From Psychrobacillus sp042945595 (GTDB lineage: Bacteria; Bacillota; Bacilli; Bacillales_A; Planococcaceae): a stretch of 64,000 nt of DNA. Under the pieces are notes generated by a model. That model saw only the letters and a program-made list of their open reading frames with translations. It had not been told where the DNA came from and ran no database searches. The translations under genes were made by a program, and so were the position numbers. The DNA lies in NCBI RefSeq assembly GCF_042945595.1, contig NZ_CP168493.1, positions 3,100,001-3,164,000 of the forward strand, given 5' to 3'. Below are positions 1 to 7,887 of the stretch, piece after piece (position 1 is the first letter of the stretch; every line of letters begins with the position of its first letter).

Positions 1-711
1 GATAATCCCACCACGTGCACAGTTGACAATCTGTACACCGTCTTTCATTTTCTCAAAAGCTTCTTTATTAATTAAATGACGTGTTTCTTTCAAAAGCGGG
101 GTATGTACTGTTATAAAATCCGCTGCTTTGATGACATCTTCCACTGAACCGAATTGAACGCCTAACTTTTCTGCTTTTTCTGATGTTAAAAACGGATCGT
201 AAGCAATAACATTCATTCGTTGCCCTTTTGCACGAGCAGCAACTTCTTGTCCAATTCGTCCGAAGCCTACAACACCTAAGGTTTTATTTTTTACTTCTAC
301 TCCTATAAATGCTTTACGATCCCATTTTTTATTTTTTAAGGAATGAAATGCTTGTGGGATATTACGTGCAAGTGCCATCAACATGGCAATTGTATGTTCA
401 GCAGCAGAGTTTGTGTTTCCATCTGGTGCATTTACGACAATAATACCACGCTCAGTAGCAGCTGGCAGATCGATATTGTCTACTCCGACTCCCGCACGAC
501 CAATGATTTTCAAGTTTGTTCCCTTTTCAATAATTTCTCTAGTTACTTGTGTTTGACTACGAACAAGTAATGCATCGAAGCCAACAATCTTTTCTGCAAG
601 TTGTGTTGGTGTAAGACTAGTATCTACAACAATGTTGAATCCTTCTGCTTGTCTTAACGGGAAAATACCATCTTCGCTTAGTGGGTCACTGATTAAAATA
701 TTGTATGTCAT
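1..711 (-). CDS. serA: D-3-phosphoglycerate dehydrogenase, 5' part (runs off the window)
   Basis: First committed enzyme of serine synthesis: oxidises 3-phosphoglycerate to 3-phosphohydroxypyruvate with NAD, in the cytoplasm. The visible 237 codons read MTYNILISDPL at the start, then RAGVGVDNID, a Rossmann GFGRIG near residue 153 and NCARGGI near the window edge. These are hallmarks of the D-isomer-specific 2-hydroxyacid dehydrogenases. Family members are about 525 aa, so the rest of the NAD domain and the ACT-containing C-terminus lie outside. The ATG at 709-711 follows an AGGAG-type site. A serine-type T-box leader lies directly upstream and fits the assignment. Confidence 0.93.
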   Translation of the reverse strand, partial: MTYNILISDPLSEDGIFPLRQAEGFNIVVDTSLTPTQLAEKIVGFDALLVRSQTQVTREIIEKGTNLKIIGRAGVGVDNIDLPAATERGIIVVNAPDGNTNSAAEHTIAMLMALARNIPQAFHSLKNKKWDRKAFIGVEVKNKTLGVVGFGRIGQEVAARAKGQRMNVIAYDPFLTSEKAEKLGVQFGSVEDVIKAADFITVHTPLLKETRHLINKEAFEKMKDGVQIVNCARGGII

Positions 712-802
712 TAGTTGTCTTCTCCTTTTATTCTATCTATTTTGGGATTGTAGTTGCATGACGAATTATTTTGAAATATATTTCCTCCCTTACTTTCAAT
801 AC

Positions 803-843
803 AAAAAAGCCCTTCGCTCCCTACAAAATGTAAGGGACGAAGA
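803..843 (-). terminator. T-box regulated terminator
   Basis: Stem CTTCGTCCCT / AGGGAGCGAAG followed by a run of T on the minus strand. It is the hairpin that competes with the T-box antiterminator. Confidence 0.85.
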
Positions 844-1075
844 GCTTGTAATAAACTCACGCGGTACCACCCAAATTCACTGCAAAAATATGCAGCCTCT
901 TAGTTCACATGCTTAACGCGCACGAGACGAATGAACTTACTTGAAGGTTCGGTTCACCAATTCAAGAGTGCTACTCTACATTAGAAATCGCTGATTTTCA
1001 CCATCCATCAGCTCTCTTCAGATTCCAAAAATATAAAGCTTGTCTCCATCAAAATTGTTTAAGTCGTATTGAATT
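803..1075 (-). ncRNA. T-box leader with serine AGC specifier
   Basis: tRNA-sensing leader RNA upstream of serA. Read on the minus strand it has the stem I elements (AGAGAGCTGATGG and the AAAATCAGC side), the T-box sequence GGGTGGTACCGCG at about 860-875, and a run of T after a terminator hairpin. Aligned with classical Firmicute leaders, the specifier triplet preceding CACTCTTGA is AGC at 970-972, a serine codon. Uncharged tRNA-Ser would stabilise the antiterminator and turn serA on. The start is set from the promoter at 1082-1110. Confidence 0.9.
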
Positions 1076-1081
1076 AAACTC

Positions 1082-1110
1082 ATCATACGCACACTCTTTT
1101 TAATTGTCAA
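1082..1110 (-). promoter_or_regulatory. SigA-type promoter of the T-box/serA unit
   Basis: On the minus strand TTGACA, a 17-nt spacer, then TATGAT. Transcription would begin a few bases before the T-box leader. Confidence 0.8.
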
Positions 1111-1347
1111 TATAGTTAAAAAATTTGAAAACGCTATCATTTTCTAACAAGGTAAAAAAAGCTTGATGTTACGCTATTTAAATCCAGAAAAAAATAACTC
1201 AAAAAGTTTTCAATTGCATTTAACGCACTATTCTTGATAAAATTTAAAATTTTTATCATATTACACCTAATTTACGAACTTTAATTCAATTTGATCGTAA
1301 ATCGTTCATAATGATTATAAATAATAATGATTTTTTTATTAAATATA
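1111..1347. other. AT-rich intergenic stretch, no gene seen
   Basis: Very AT-rich spacer between the divergent serA and aspartokinase transcripts. ATAATGAT occurs twice (about 1309 and 1324), giving a weak Fur-box-like look, but the match is poor and I do not assign it. I saw no lysine (L-box) riboswitch. Confidence 0.5.
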
Positions 1348-1376
1348 TTGACGTTATGCAAGATAGTTTGTACACT
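1348..1376 (+). promoter_or_regulatory. Promoter of the aspartokinase gene
   Basis: TTGACG, a 17-nt spacer, TACACT, located 62 bp before the aspartokinase start. Confidence 0.65.
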
Positions 1377-1438
1377 GTATAAAATCATTTGTTTTTTCTA
1401 GAAGTACACACAAAAAATTTGATTAAGGATATGATGAA

Positions 1439-2806
1439 ATGAAAGTGAGTAAATTTGGGGGAACTTCTGTCGCCAGTGCAGATCAAATAAAAAAAGTAGC
1501 TGCAATTGTTAAGTCAGATCAAACTAGAAAATTTGTCGTTGTGTCTGCACCTGGTAAACGTTTTGATTCGGACAAAAAAGTAACAGATTTGTTGATAGAT
1601 TTAGCATCTGCGGCATTAAATCATGAAGAAGTGGAAATAAAGCTTCAATTTGTGTTAGATCGATACAAAGAAATTGCATTAGGACTTGATTTAGAACAAA
1701 CAATATGTGACGTGATTGAGGAAGATTTACGTTTGCGTATTTCATCCGATTCGTCAGATGTCGAATATTTCGTTGATAATATCCAAGCAAGTGGCGAAGA
1801 TAATAACGCCAAACTTATTTCTACATATTTTACTAGCATTGGACTAAGCGCTCAGTATGTTAGCCCAAAAACCGCAGGACTCCTTGTAAATGACTTTCCC
1901 GAGAGAGCACTTGCCTTACCAGAAGCGTATGAGAATTTAAGTGAGCTTAAAAATAGCAATGAAATCGTTGTGTTTCCAGGTTTTTTTGGATTTACAAAAG
2001 ATGGTCTGCTACGCACCTTCGATCGGGGAGGTTCAGATATTACCGGTTCCATTTTAGCGGCTTCAGTTCATGCAGATCTGTATGAGAATTTTACGGATGT
2101 AGACTCGGTATTTTGCGCCAATCCTAGAGTGGTGAATGATCCTATAGAAATAGAAGAAATAACTTATCGAGAGATGCGAGAGCTTTCCTATGCTGGTTTT
2201 TCTGTTTTCCACGACGAAGCTTTAATGCCTGTTTATAAAGCCCGCATACCTGTATGTATTAAAAATACAAATAATCCTTCTGCCCCTGGCACAAAAATTG
2301 TTGCAGAAAGAAAAGGGAAACACCGTCCAATTACAGGAATATCCGCTGATAGCGGCTTCTCTATTTTATATGTGAGCAAATATTTGATGAACCGTGAAAT
2401 TGGATTCGGAAGAAAGTTATTGCAAATTTTAGAAGAAGAACATATCTCCTATGAACATACTCCTTCTGGATTGGATGATATTTCCGTAATACTAAGAAGT
2501 CATCAACTAACAACTGAAAAAGAAATAAGAATTATGAAGCGCGTGAAGGAAGAACTTCATGCAGAAGAAGCACATTTTCGTCATGAGTTTTCGATGATTG
2601 TAATAGTAGGTGAGGGAATGAATAACAATACTGGCCTCGCTGCTCGTGCAGCAACAGCAATTTCAAGAACCGGCTCCAATATCGAAATGATCAATCAAGG
2701 ATCTTCCGAAGTAAGCTTAGCTTTTGGTGTTCATAGAAGCAACGAAAATAAGATATTACAAGAGCTATATAACGAATTCTTTGCACCTGTTTCAATTGGA
2801 CAATAA
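1439..2806 (+). CDS. Aspartokinase (monofunctional, class III-like)
   Basis: Phosphorylates L-aspartate with ATP, the first step toward lysine, threonine, methionine and diaminopimelate. The protein (455 aa) opens with KFGGTSVASADQIKKV, the kinase nucleotide-binding signature. It has TFDRGGSDITGS near residue 195, and two ACT-type segments fill the C-terminal third (GISADSGFSILYVS and MIVIVGEGM). Length and layout match the B. subtilis YclM/ThrD type rather than the alpha/beta-encoding lysC, since there is no strong internal start. AAGGA lies 9 nt before the ATG. It is transcribed alone, from its own promoter and with its own terminator, divergent from serA. Confidence 0.93.
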   Translation: MKVSKFGGTSVASADQIKKVAAIVKSDQTRKFVVVSAPGKRFDSDKKVTDLLIDLASAALNHEEVEIKLQFVLDRYKEIALGLDLEQTICDVIEEDLRLRISSDSSDVEYFVDNIQASGEDNNAKLISTYFTSIGLSAQYVSPKTAGLLVNDFPERALALPEAYENLSELKNSNEIVVFPGFFGFTKDGLLRTFDRGGSDITGSILAASVHADLYENFTDVDSVFCANPRVVNDPIEIEEITYREMRELSYAGFSVFHDEALMPVYKARIPVCIKNTNNPSAPGTKIVAERKGKHRPITGISADSGFSILYVSKYLMNREIGFGRKLLQILEEEHISYEHTPSGLDDISVILRSHQLTTEKEIRIMKRVKEELHAEEAHFRHEFSMIVIVGEGMNNNTGLAARAATAISRTGSNIEMINQGSSEVSLAFGVHRSNENKILQELYNEFFAPVSIGQ

Positions 2807-2890
2807 GATAAGTGCATCTTTTCTTTACTATTTACCGAGTGCTTTGGAAGAAACAGTTGCAACACCGATTACCTTTAGAATTATGTAGTT

Positions 2891-2927
2891 GGAAGTGTCT
2901 ACGTCACTTCCAAATACACTTTTTTTA
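2891..2927 (+). terminator. Terminator after aspartokinase
   Basis: Inverted repeat GGAAGTG / CACTTCC followed by ACTTTTTTT. Nothing else was recognised between 2807 and 3029. Confidence 0.6.
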
Positions 2928-3029
2928 TAATCTTATGGCAGTTACTTTTCCATCTCCCCTCTTGGAATATGTGGAGACATATTTACTAGTATTAAATGGC
3001 AGAGCTAGATCAATTTCAAGCATCTCTGT

Positions 3030-4007
3030 TTATAAAGCCTTCATATGATTCAAATTAGCAATTTTCACATAATGCACAAGTGTCATTTTATCGTTTATTT
3101 TCCATCTATCTTTTGTTCTAATATAACCCATTTTCTCATATAGATAACAGTTTCTTTCTTCCTCTAAAATGGTATCTAACTCCCATTTAACCGCCTCAGG
3201 ATACATGCTTTCTAATCGAGCTATGACTTGTTGAGCAATACCTTTCCCTTGGTAGTCCTCTAATATGTTTATCATATGAAGTCGCATTACTCCGGAAGAT
3301 TTCGCATATACATGTACACTTCCTACTAAGGAATTAGCATACATTATTTTATAAAAATCACCTGTATTTAAACGCTCCTTAAATCGCTCAAGTGTTTGAA
3401 ACACTGGGCTAGTTTCATGATCTTCATACTTTTCATAAAGCGGTGTGAAAACTTTTTTCTGTAATTCAAACAAAGCTTCTGTATCTTGTTGTGCTGCTTT
3501 CTTTAATGAAATTCTTGACTGAATTAATTCAAATAAAGGTTCCAAAGTTTCATACTGAATAAATTCTCCGCTTTTGACTAGTTCTCTAATTTCATCCATT
3601 GTTGCCCATTTTGCATCTGCTACTTCTTCGTATTGTAGGCTCAAATCATTTATATCGACGTTTTGCTTCACAAGCCAATGGTCGTCAAAACCCCTAGAAA
3701 ATTTTACGGTAAATAATATTTCCGCATTTTCCATTCCCAAATTCAGTCCAAGTTCTTCTTTTGTCTCTCGGATCGCAGCCATCTCACTTGTTTCACCCGT
3801 TATTGCAGCTCCTGCAGCTGCGCAGTCCCACATATTGGCCCATCCCTTTTTCCATGGTTGGCGTTGTTGGATTAAAAATTGCCCCTCTTCATTCATAATC
3901 CAAATATGGACAACTGGATGAAAATCTCCTTCTTGCATATCATCTCCTCGAATATGTGTCTTTCCTGTTTTCACTCGATTTTCATTGTATATGTCCCAAA
4001 CTTCCAT
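3030..4007 (-). CDS. Nudix hydrolase-GNAT acetyltransferase fusion
   Basis: A 325-aa two-domain protein. Residues 1 to about 165 are a Nudix domain of the YfcD/IDI-like group: HIWIMNEEGQFLIQQR, then a complete Nudix box with the core RETKEELGL near residue 87. From about residue 170 to the end it looks like a GNAT N-acetyltransferase, with YQGKGIAQQVIARLE as the acetyl-CoA pyrophosphate loop and CYLYEKMGYIR as the closing strand. The first domain should hydrolyse a nucleoside-diphosphate-linked compound, and the second should acetylate an unknown amine. The substrate is not deducible. Related Nudix proteins usually stop after the first domain. The structured RNA candidate at 4214-4355 lies upstream. 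Confidence 0.85.
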   Translation of the reverse strand: MEVWDIYNENRVKTGKTHIRGDDMQEGDFHPVVHIWIMNEEGQFLIQQRQPWKKGWANMWDCAAAGAAITGETSEMAAIRETKEELGLNLGMENAEILFTVKFSRGFDDHWLVKQNVDINDLSLQYEEVADAKWATMDEIRELVKSGEFIQYETLEPLFELIQSRISLKKAAQQDTEALFELQKKVFTPLYEKYEDHETSPVFQTLERFKERLNTGDFYKIMYANSLVGSVHVYAKSSGVMRLHMINILEDYQGKGIAQQVIARLESMYPEAVKWELDTILEEERNCYLYEKMGYIRTKDRWKINDKMTLVHYVKIANLNHMKAL

Positions 4008-4102
4008 CTTTACACCTACATTTCTAATAGTTTGATTGAACTAGTATACCATGCATTTTTAAAGGAAAAAATATTGGTAAATAGAATTCTTTCATTATAT
4101 AA

Positions 4103-4131
4103 TTGACAAACTTCCATCACTATGAGATGAT
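4103..4131 (+). promoter_or_regulatory. Plus-strand promoter before the structured RNA candidate
   Basis: TTGACA, a 17-nt spacer and GATGAT. It points away from the Nudix-GNAT gene and toward the folded segment at 4214-4355, with no coding sequence between. Confidence 0.5.
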
Positions 4132-4213
4132 AGAGAATGTTAACAATTTTGGTATAACATAAATCTTAGAAACTTGGCATTCTGCTTTATGTGTTTTTGA
4201 TAATACTTATTCA

Positions 4214-4355
4214 CACTGGCGCGACTACAGGGTCGCAAGGACGTAAAAGAAGGTAGGGTTTACGTTGCTTAGGTTAGAAGGCAACCAGTGGAACAATTTA
4301 CCGCGGCATTGAAAGAGGAACCTTTCATGGAAATTATTCCCCGAACTTGTTCGGG
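4214..4355 (+). ncRNA. Candidate structured RNA, family not recognised
   Basis: A chain of nested inverted repeats with no ORF. CACTGG (4214) pairs with CCAGTG (4285) and closes a compact junction. Inside are GCGAC/GTCGC (4221/4232), ACGTAAA/TTTACGT (4241/4259) and TTGCTT/AGGCAA (4265/4279). Next comes a long hairpin, GGAACAATTT (4290) with AAATTATTCC (4331), holding TGAAAG/CTTTCA inside, then CCCGAA/TTCGGG (4340/4350). The strand is uncertain: one G-T pair favours plus, one mismatch would become G-U on minus. The plus-strand promoter at 4103 favours plus. On minus it would be a leader of the Nudix-GNAT gene. It matches no riboswitch class I know. Confidence 0.55.
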
Positions 4356-4398
4356 ATGAAATTTAAAATTCAAAAGTTATGTTTTACCTATACAAAAA

Positions 4399-4432
4399 TC
4401 AAGGGGTGTTCTCATTAGAGAGCACCCCTTGT
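4399..4432 (-). terminator. Terminator of the MFS gene
   Basis: Stem AAGGGGTGCTCTC / GAGAACACCCCTT followed on the minus strand by GATTTTT, just after the MFS stop codon. Confidence 0.8.
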
Positions 4433-4437
4433 CCAAT

Positions 4438-5715
4438 TTATAAACGTATTTCGTTTTGTCTTTTATTGTATTCCTTAAATGTTATCAAATAAATGAACCC
4501 ACTAAGTAGTGCTAAAATAGCCAAAATGACAAAAGTCCAACTAAAACCTATCCATGTTACAAGTGGAAACACAAGTGGAGCAATGGTTCGTCCGATGGTA
4601 TAACGTAGACTCGCTGCAGCAAAGTATTGCCCTCGCATATCTTCTGGCGCTAATTTAGATACAAAGCTTTCTTGTAATCCAACTGTAGCTAACTCCCCAA
4701 ATGTAAATATTGCCATCGCAAGGAGGAACACCCAGAAGTTTGCAGTCATCGGGAAAACGAACATCGCAACCATATATAAAAATGAGGAAAAGAAAAACAC
4801 CCACTTTTCCGGATATTTCGACATCCATCTTGTTACAACAACAGTGAATAGGACAACTAATAATCCATTCTCTGATAATAACATACCAAAGGAACCTTCC
4901 CCGGTAACAGCCCATTCTCGGCCAAATAAATTCCCTAGCACTTGCTTATCAATTGCCTCTTTCATATAAACTGGTATTAACATATCTAATTGCATATATG
5001 TTTGACCGAGCAAAATGCCAGCAACAACAAATAGGAAAAATACTTTATCTTTTACTATTAATCCATATGTTTGCACTTGTTTGATTACTACTTGTATCCA
5101 ATTACTTTCGTCATTTGCCATCTGTTCTTTCATTTCTTTTGGCAATGTTTCTTCTGTCCAAAAACGAAGGGCAAGCCCAACTATACAAAAGATAAATCCA
5201 CTTACTAAAAGTAATAGAAAACGATATTGAAAGAATAGAACTGCTCCGACAAGAGGACCAACTACTACAGTAATATTCACAGATGTATAAAACATAGAAA
5301 AAACAGTACTTCTTTGATGCTCAGGTACTACATCCGCTACAATTGCTTGGCTCGCTGGGTGATAAAATGAACCAGCTACACCGACAAGAGCAAATGCTAC
5401 GAAACTAATCGTTGGCGAGTTCAACCATGGGGAATTGGCAAATGCAAATAGGATAAACATAATACCCTGAGAAGTAGCAGAAAAGAATAACATCTTTCTT
5501 CTACCAAAACGATCCGCACAGTACCCTCCTATCAAATTTGCCGCAACTCCAAATACTTGTGATATTACAAGTAAAATTCCCGTCATACTCGTTCCAAATT
5601 CCGCAGCAAAATAAATCGCAAGAAATGGAAATACCATCCAAAAACTTAAATTACTAAAAAACTCTCCAAATAGCCTTACTTTTAAACTTCGATCCCAATC
5701 TTTAATTCTCATCAT
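4438..5715 (-). CDS. MFS transporter, drug-efflux-like
   Basis: A 425-aa polytopic membrane protein with about 12 hydrophobic helices. GGYCADRFGRRKM between helices 2 and 3 is the MFS motif A. The start MMRIKDWDRSLKVRLFGEF resembles the MdtH/YttB-like bacterial exporter groups. It most likely exports a drug or small metabolite by proton antiport; the substrate cannot be read from the sequence. GAGG precedes the ATG by 6 nt. It is a single-gene unit with its own terminator and stood downstream of pbuX before the inserted block arrived. Confidence 0.85.
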   Translation of the reverse strand: MMRIKDWDRSLKVRLFGEFFSNLSFWMVFPFLAIYFAAEFGTSMTGILLVISQVFGVAANLIGGYCADRFGRRKMLFFSATSQGIMFILFAFANSPWLNSPTISFVAFALVGVAGSFYHPASQAIVADVVPEHQRSTVFSMFYTSVNITVVVGPLVGAVLFFQYRFLLLLVSGFIFCIVGLALRFWTEETLPKEMKEQMANDESNWIQVVIKQVQTYGLIVKDKVFFLFVVAGILLGQTYMQLDMLIPVYMKEAIDKQVLGNLFGREWAVTGEGSFGMLLSENGLLVVLFTVVVTRWMSKYPEKWVFFFSSFLYMVAMFVFPMTANFWVFLLAMAIFTFGELATVGLQESFVSKLAPEDMRGQYFAAASLRYTIGRTIAPLVFPLVTWIGFSWTFVILAILALLSGFIYLITFKEYNKRQNEIRL

Positions 5716-5831
5716 TTGTTCCTCACATCTTATAGATTATACAATCCTACCATAACGTTTCGGTTTTCGAAACAGAATAATTGAAAAATTTCACTATATT
5801 AGAAAGAAACTTTAACAAAAACTGGCTGTTC

Positions 5832-5936
5832 GAGACCAGTTTCAGCTTACACGAGACTAAATTATTTACAAGTGAGACCAATTTTATTGAAGTCGCAACC
5901 AATTCAACTAGAGCCGAGACCAGTTCTTATTATTAA
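5832..5936 (+). repeat. Degenerate 21-bp tandem repeat, five units
   Basis: Units begin at 5832, 5853, 5874, 5895 and 5916, exactly 21 bp apart. Four begin GAGAC (GAGACCAG, GAGACTAA, GAGACCAA, GAGACCAG) and one is degenerate (GCAACCAA), followed by an AT-rich variable tail. The same repeat occurs on the other strand at 47790-47873. It is not translated here. Confidence 0.75.
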
Positions 5937-5963
5937 GAGTTAACTCCATACCTATTTAATACA

Positions 5964-5997
5964 CAAAAAACACGAAGGTAAATTAATCTTAGTGTTT
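5964..5997 (-). terminator. Terminator of the displaced pbuX 3' end
   Basis: Minus-strand stem AAACACTAAG / CTTCGTGTTT running into TTTTTGTG and overlapping the stop codon region. It was probably the original chromosomal pbuX terminator. Confidence 0.75.
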
Positions 5998-6423
5998 GCT
6001 TGTTGTTAAATTTACTTTCTTATAAGGAAGCATATTAAATAATATATTCAAAATAATTGCCGTCATACTCCCTGCAACAATCCCATTACTTGTCAAAATT
6101 TGAATGCCAGATGGAAGAGATTCAAATAAGTTAGGTACTACAGATACTCCAAGTCCCATCCCAATAGAACAAGCTATTATTATCGCATTATCTTGGGAGT
6201 CCGTAGCCGTAATTACTTTGCTAAGCATCTTAATGCCTTGTGATACTACTATTCCAAACATAGCCAACATCGCTCCGCCAAGAACAGACACAGGGATAAT
6301 GGTTGTTATTGCGGCAATTTTAGGTATGAACCCAAGTGCTATCAGCATACCACCTGTAATATAAATAACGTTTTTGGACTTAACACCCGACATTTGTAGG
6401 AGTCCAACGTTTTGAGAAAAAGT
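5989..6423 (-). pseudogene. Displaced 3' fragment of pbuX (xanthine permease)
   Basis: About 145 codons matching the C-terminal third of the intact PbuX encoded at 26337-27632. Aligned by eye the two copies differ at only about 16-18 bases over some 415 bp, nearly all silent, plus a different last few codons (NLTTSKH here, KQLKTE in the intact copy). Homology stops abruptly at 6423. There is no promoter, start or upstream half, so it is non-functional. I infer it is the original 3' end of pbuX, pushed away when the 20-kb block integrated. Confidence 0.9.
6386..6423. repeat. Putative att site, left copy (38 bp identical to 26731-26768)
   Basis: Starts CCCGACATTTGTAGGAG and ends GAGAAAAAGT. 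It is identical to 26731-26768 base for base, and homology between the two loci ends here. It lies inside pbuX coding sequence, as expected for integration into a gene with restoration of its 3' end. Confidence 0.7.
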
Positions 6424-6819
6424 TACTACTACTACTTTTATTAAAATTCTTGATATATCAATGATTACACAACTTTAATAATCCCACATTTTTGATAGTC
6501 GCCTACATTTCACTATCATATTTCTTCCAATATAAACTAAATTCTTTTTTAAAACAAGTGTAGATACTAAAAGAACACCCTCTCAAATGAATAGAAAGAG
6601 AGCAAAAACAATAATTTCTTTTGAAGTTTTGTAACTCTTCTTTTGAATTCACAACATAATATAAAAGAGCAATACAAATTTATATTCCTGCTCTGTTTCT
6701 TATTTGTTTGCTTTGTCAAAGATTCCTGTACATATTCTAGTTGACTAAAAGGGCAGGTTGGGTGAAGAAGGATTTTTGTTCTATTTCATTGAATATAGTC
6801 TCATATGAGGAGGTAGAAC
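6424..6819. other. Left end of the inserted block, no gene
   Basis: AT-rich, no credible ORF. It holds GTCGCCTACATTT at 6498-6510, matched in inverted orientation near the other end at 26276-26288 (possible integrase arm site). A decayed copy of the AACTAAC...GTTAGTT repeat family, with TTGACTAAAAGGG and GGGTGAAGAAGG, lies around 6740-6770. Confidence 0.5.
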
Positions 6820-6990
6820 ATGAAAATTGGTTTTTTAGGAATTTCAATTATACTATTTGGTATTTCAATAATATTAGCATTTAGTTCAACAGGACTTGGC
6901 TATTCAAGTGGAACAAAGATAGGTATCGCTATTTCATTTTTGGGCTTATTGATATCAGTAGTAAATTGTTTTGTAAGAAAAGGTGAATAG
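6820..6990 (+). CDS. Small two-helix membrane protein (56 aa)
   Basis: A short ORF with an excellent ribosome binding site (GAGGAGG, 6 nt before the ATG). The protein begins MKIGFLGISIILFGISIIL and has a second hydrophobic helix (GIAISFLGLLISVVNCF) before a charged tail, RKGE. No family recognised. It is the first cargo gene of the block and lies between decayed copies of the island repeat. A second inverted-repeat relic (TACCATGGAAGAACG) follows at about 7001; its complement recurs near 16694. Confidence 0.7.
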   Translation: MKIGFLGISIILFGISIILAFSSTGLGYSSGTKIGIAISFLGLLISVVNCFVRKGE

Positions 6991-7152
6991 TCTTCTTCAG
7001 CTACCATGGAAGAACGATAATTTCTTACATATTTTGTGGTGAAGCATAGCTTCATGGATGGCTCACGGGGAAGGTTAGTTAAAGAAGGAGTTTTAAAGAA
7101 CTGGCAAATTAAACTAAAAATAAATTCATATCACTCATAAAGGAGAATTAAA

Positions 7153-7836
7153 ATGAATCAAACAAAAAATGAAGTGAAAGTAATTTTCTTTGATGCTGGT
7201 GGTGTTCTTTTTGATACCTTTTTAAAAGGAGATGACAGAATAAGATATATATTGATGGAAAGGGGTTATCAAAAATCCAAAATTGATGTTGCTATTATGA
7301 AAGCAAAACATAATAAACTGTCTTTCATTACAAATTGGAATGAAGAAGAACAATACTATAAACGATATTATGGAACTATTGCAGAAGAACTTGGAGAAAG
7401 TGAACTAACTAGTGAATTATTTTTCTTTACTCATTTTGCAGGTCACTGTGAACTGTTTCCAGAAGTAAAAGGTTTGCTTGAGGAATTAAGTAAAGAGTAC
7501 AAATTAGCTGTTATTTCAAATGCAATGCCAAGCATGGACTGGATTTTTGATAGGTTAGGAATTCGTAAATATTTTGATTCTATTATTCTTTCTGCCTTTG
7601 TTCATGAAGAAAAACCAGCAGAAGCAATTTATAATATCGCACTTAATCATGCAAAAGCGAGAAAAGAAGAAAGTATATTTATAGATGATAAAATGGAAAA
7701 TATTGAAGGCGCTCACAGAGTTGGGATAAGAGGACTTCACTTAGATAGAAGTAGGGTGAATTTGTTAGAATTACTAATGGAACAAAAGCTTATCCAAAAT
7801 CCTATTAAAAGTTTTAAGAATGAAATTACAGGATAA
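7153..7836 (+). CDS. HAD-superfamily hydrolase (subfamily IA)
   Basis: A 227-aa cytoplasmic phosphatase-like enzyme. Motif I is FFDAGGVLFDT: the nucleophile Asp is present, but the usual second Asp of DxD is replaced by Gly, as in YihX-like members. Motif II is AVISNA near residue 120, the motif III Lys lies in HEEKPAEAIYNIA, and motif IV is FIDDKMENIEGA. The cap domain between motifs I and II is helical. The substrate is unknown. AAAGGAG precedes the ATG. The gene is a free-standing unit followed at once by a perfect copy of the island repeat. Confidence 0.85.
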   Translation: MNQTKNEVKVIFFDAGGVLFDTFLKGDDRIRYILMERGYQKSKIDVAIMKAKHNKLSFITNWNEEEQYYKRYYGTIAEELGESELTSELFFFTHFAGHCELFPEVKGLLEELSKEYKLAVISNAMPSMDWIFDRLGIRKYFDSIILSAFVHEEKPAEAIYNIALNHAKARKEESIFIDDKMENIEGAHRVGIRGLHLDRSRVNLLELLMEQKLIQNPIKSFKNEITG

Positions 7837-7838
7837 CC

Positions 7839-7871
7839 TTATTGAACTAACGGAGCAGGTTAGTTCAATAA
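7839..7871. repeat. Island palindromic repeat, copy 1 (perfect)
   Basis: TTATTGAACTAAC, a 7-nt spacer GGAGCAG, then GTTAGTTCAATAA: 13-bp perfect arms. Best copy of the family. Confidence 0.9.
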
Positions 7872-7887
7872 AACAAGGGGGATAAAG

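Noticed and set aside
632..916. 94-aa plus-strand ORF over the serA leader
   Set aside because: It lies across the T-box terminator and the serA start on the other strand and has no ribosome binding site.
1300..1335. Fur box
   Set aside because: ATAATGAT occurs twice, but the 7-1-7 arrangement is not met and neighbours are not iron genes.
1111..1438. Lysine (L-box) riboswitch before the aspartokinase
   Set aside because: The region is AT-rich with no multi-helix core or terminator; only a promoter is visible.
4214..4355. c-di-GMP or other named riboswitch
   Set aside because: The conserved cores of the classes I know are missing, so I list it only as an unassigned RNA.
5832..5936. CRISPR array
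   Set aside because: 21-bp units have no constant repeat/unique spacer structure, and no cas genes are nearby.
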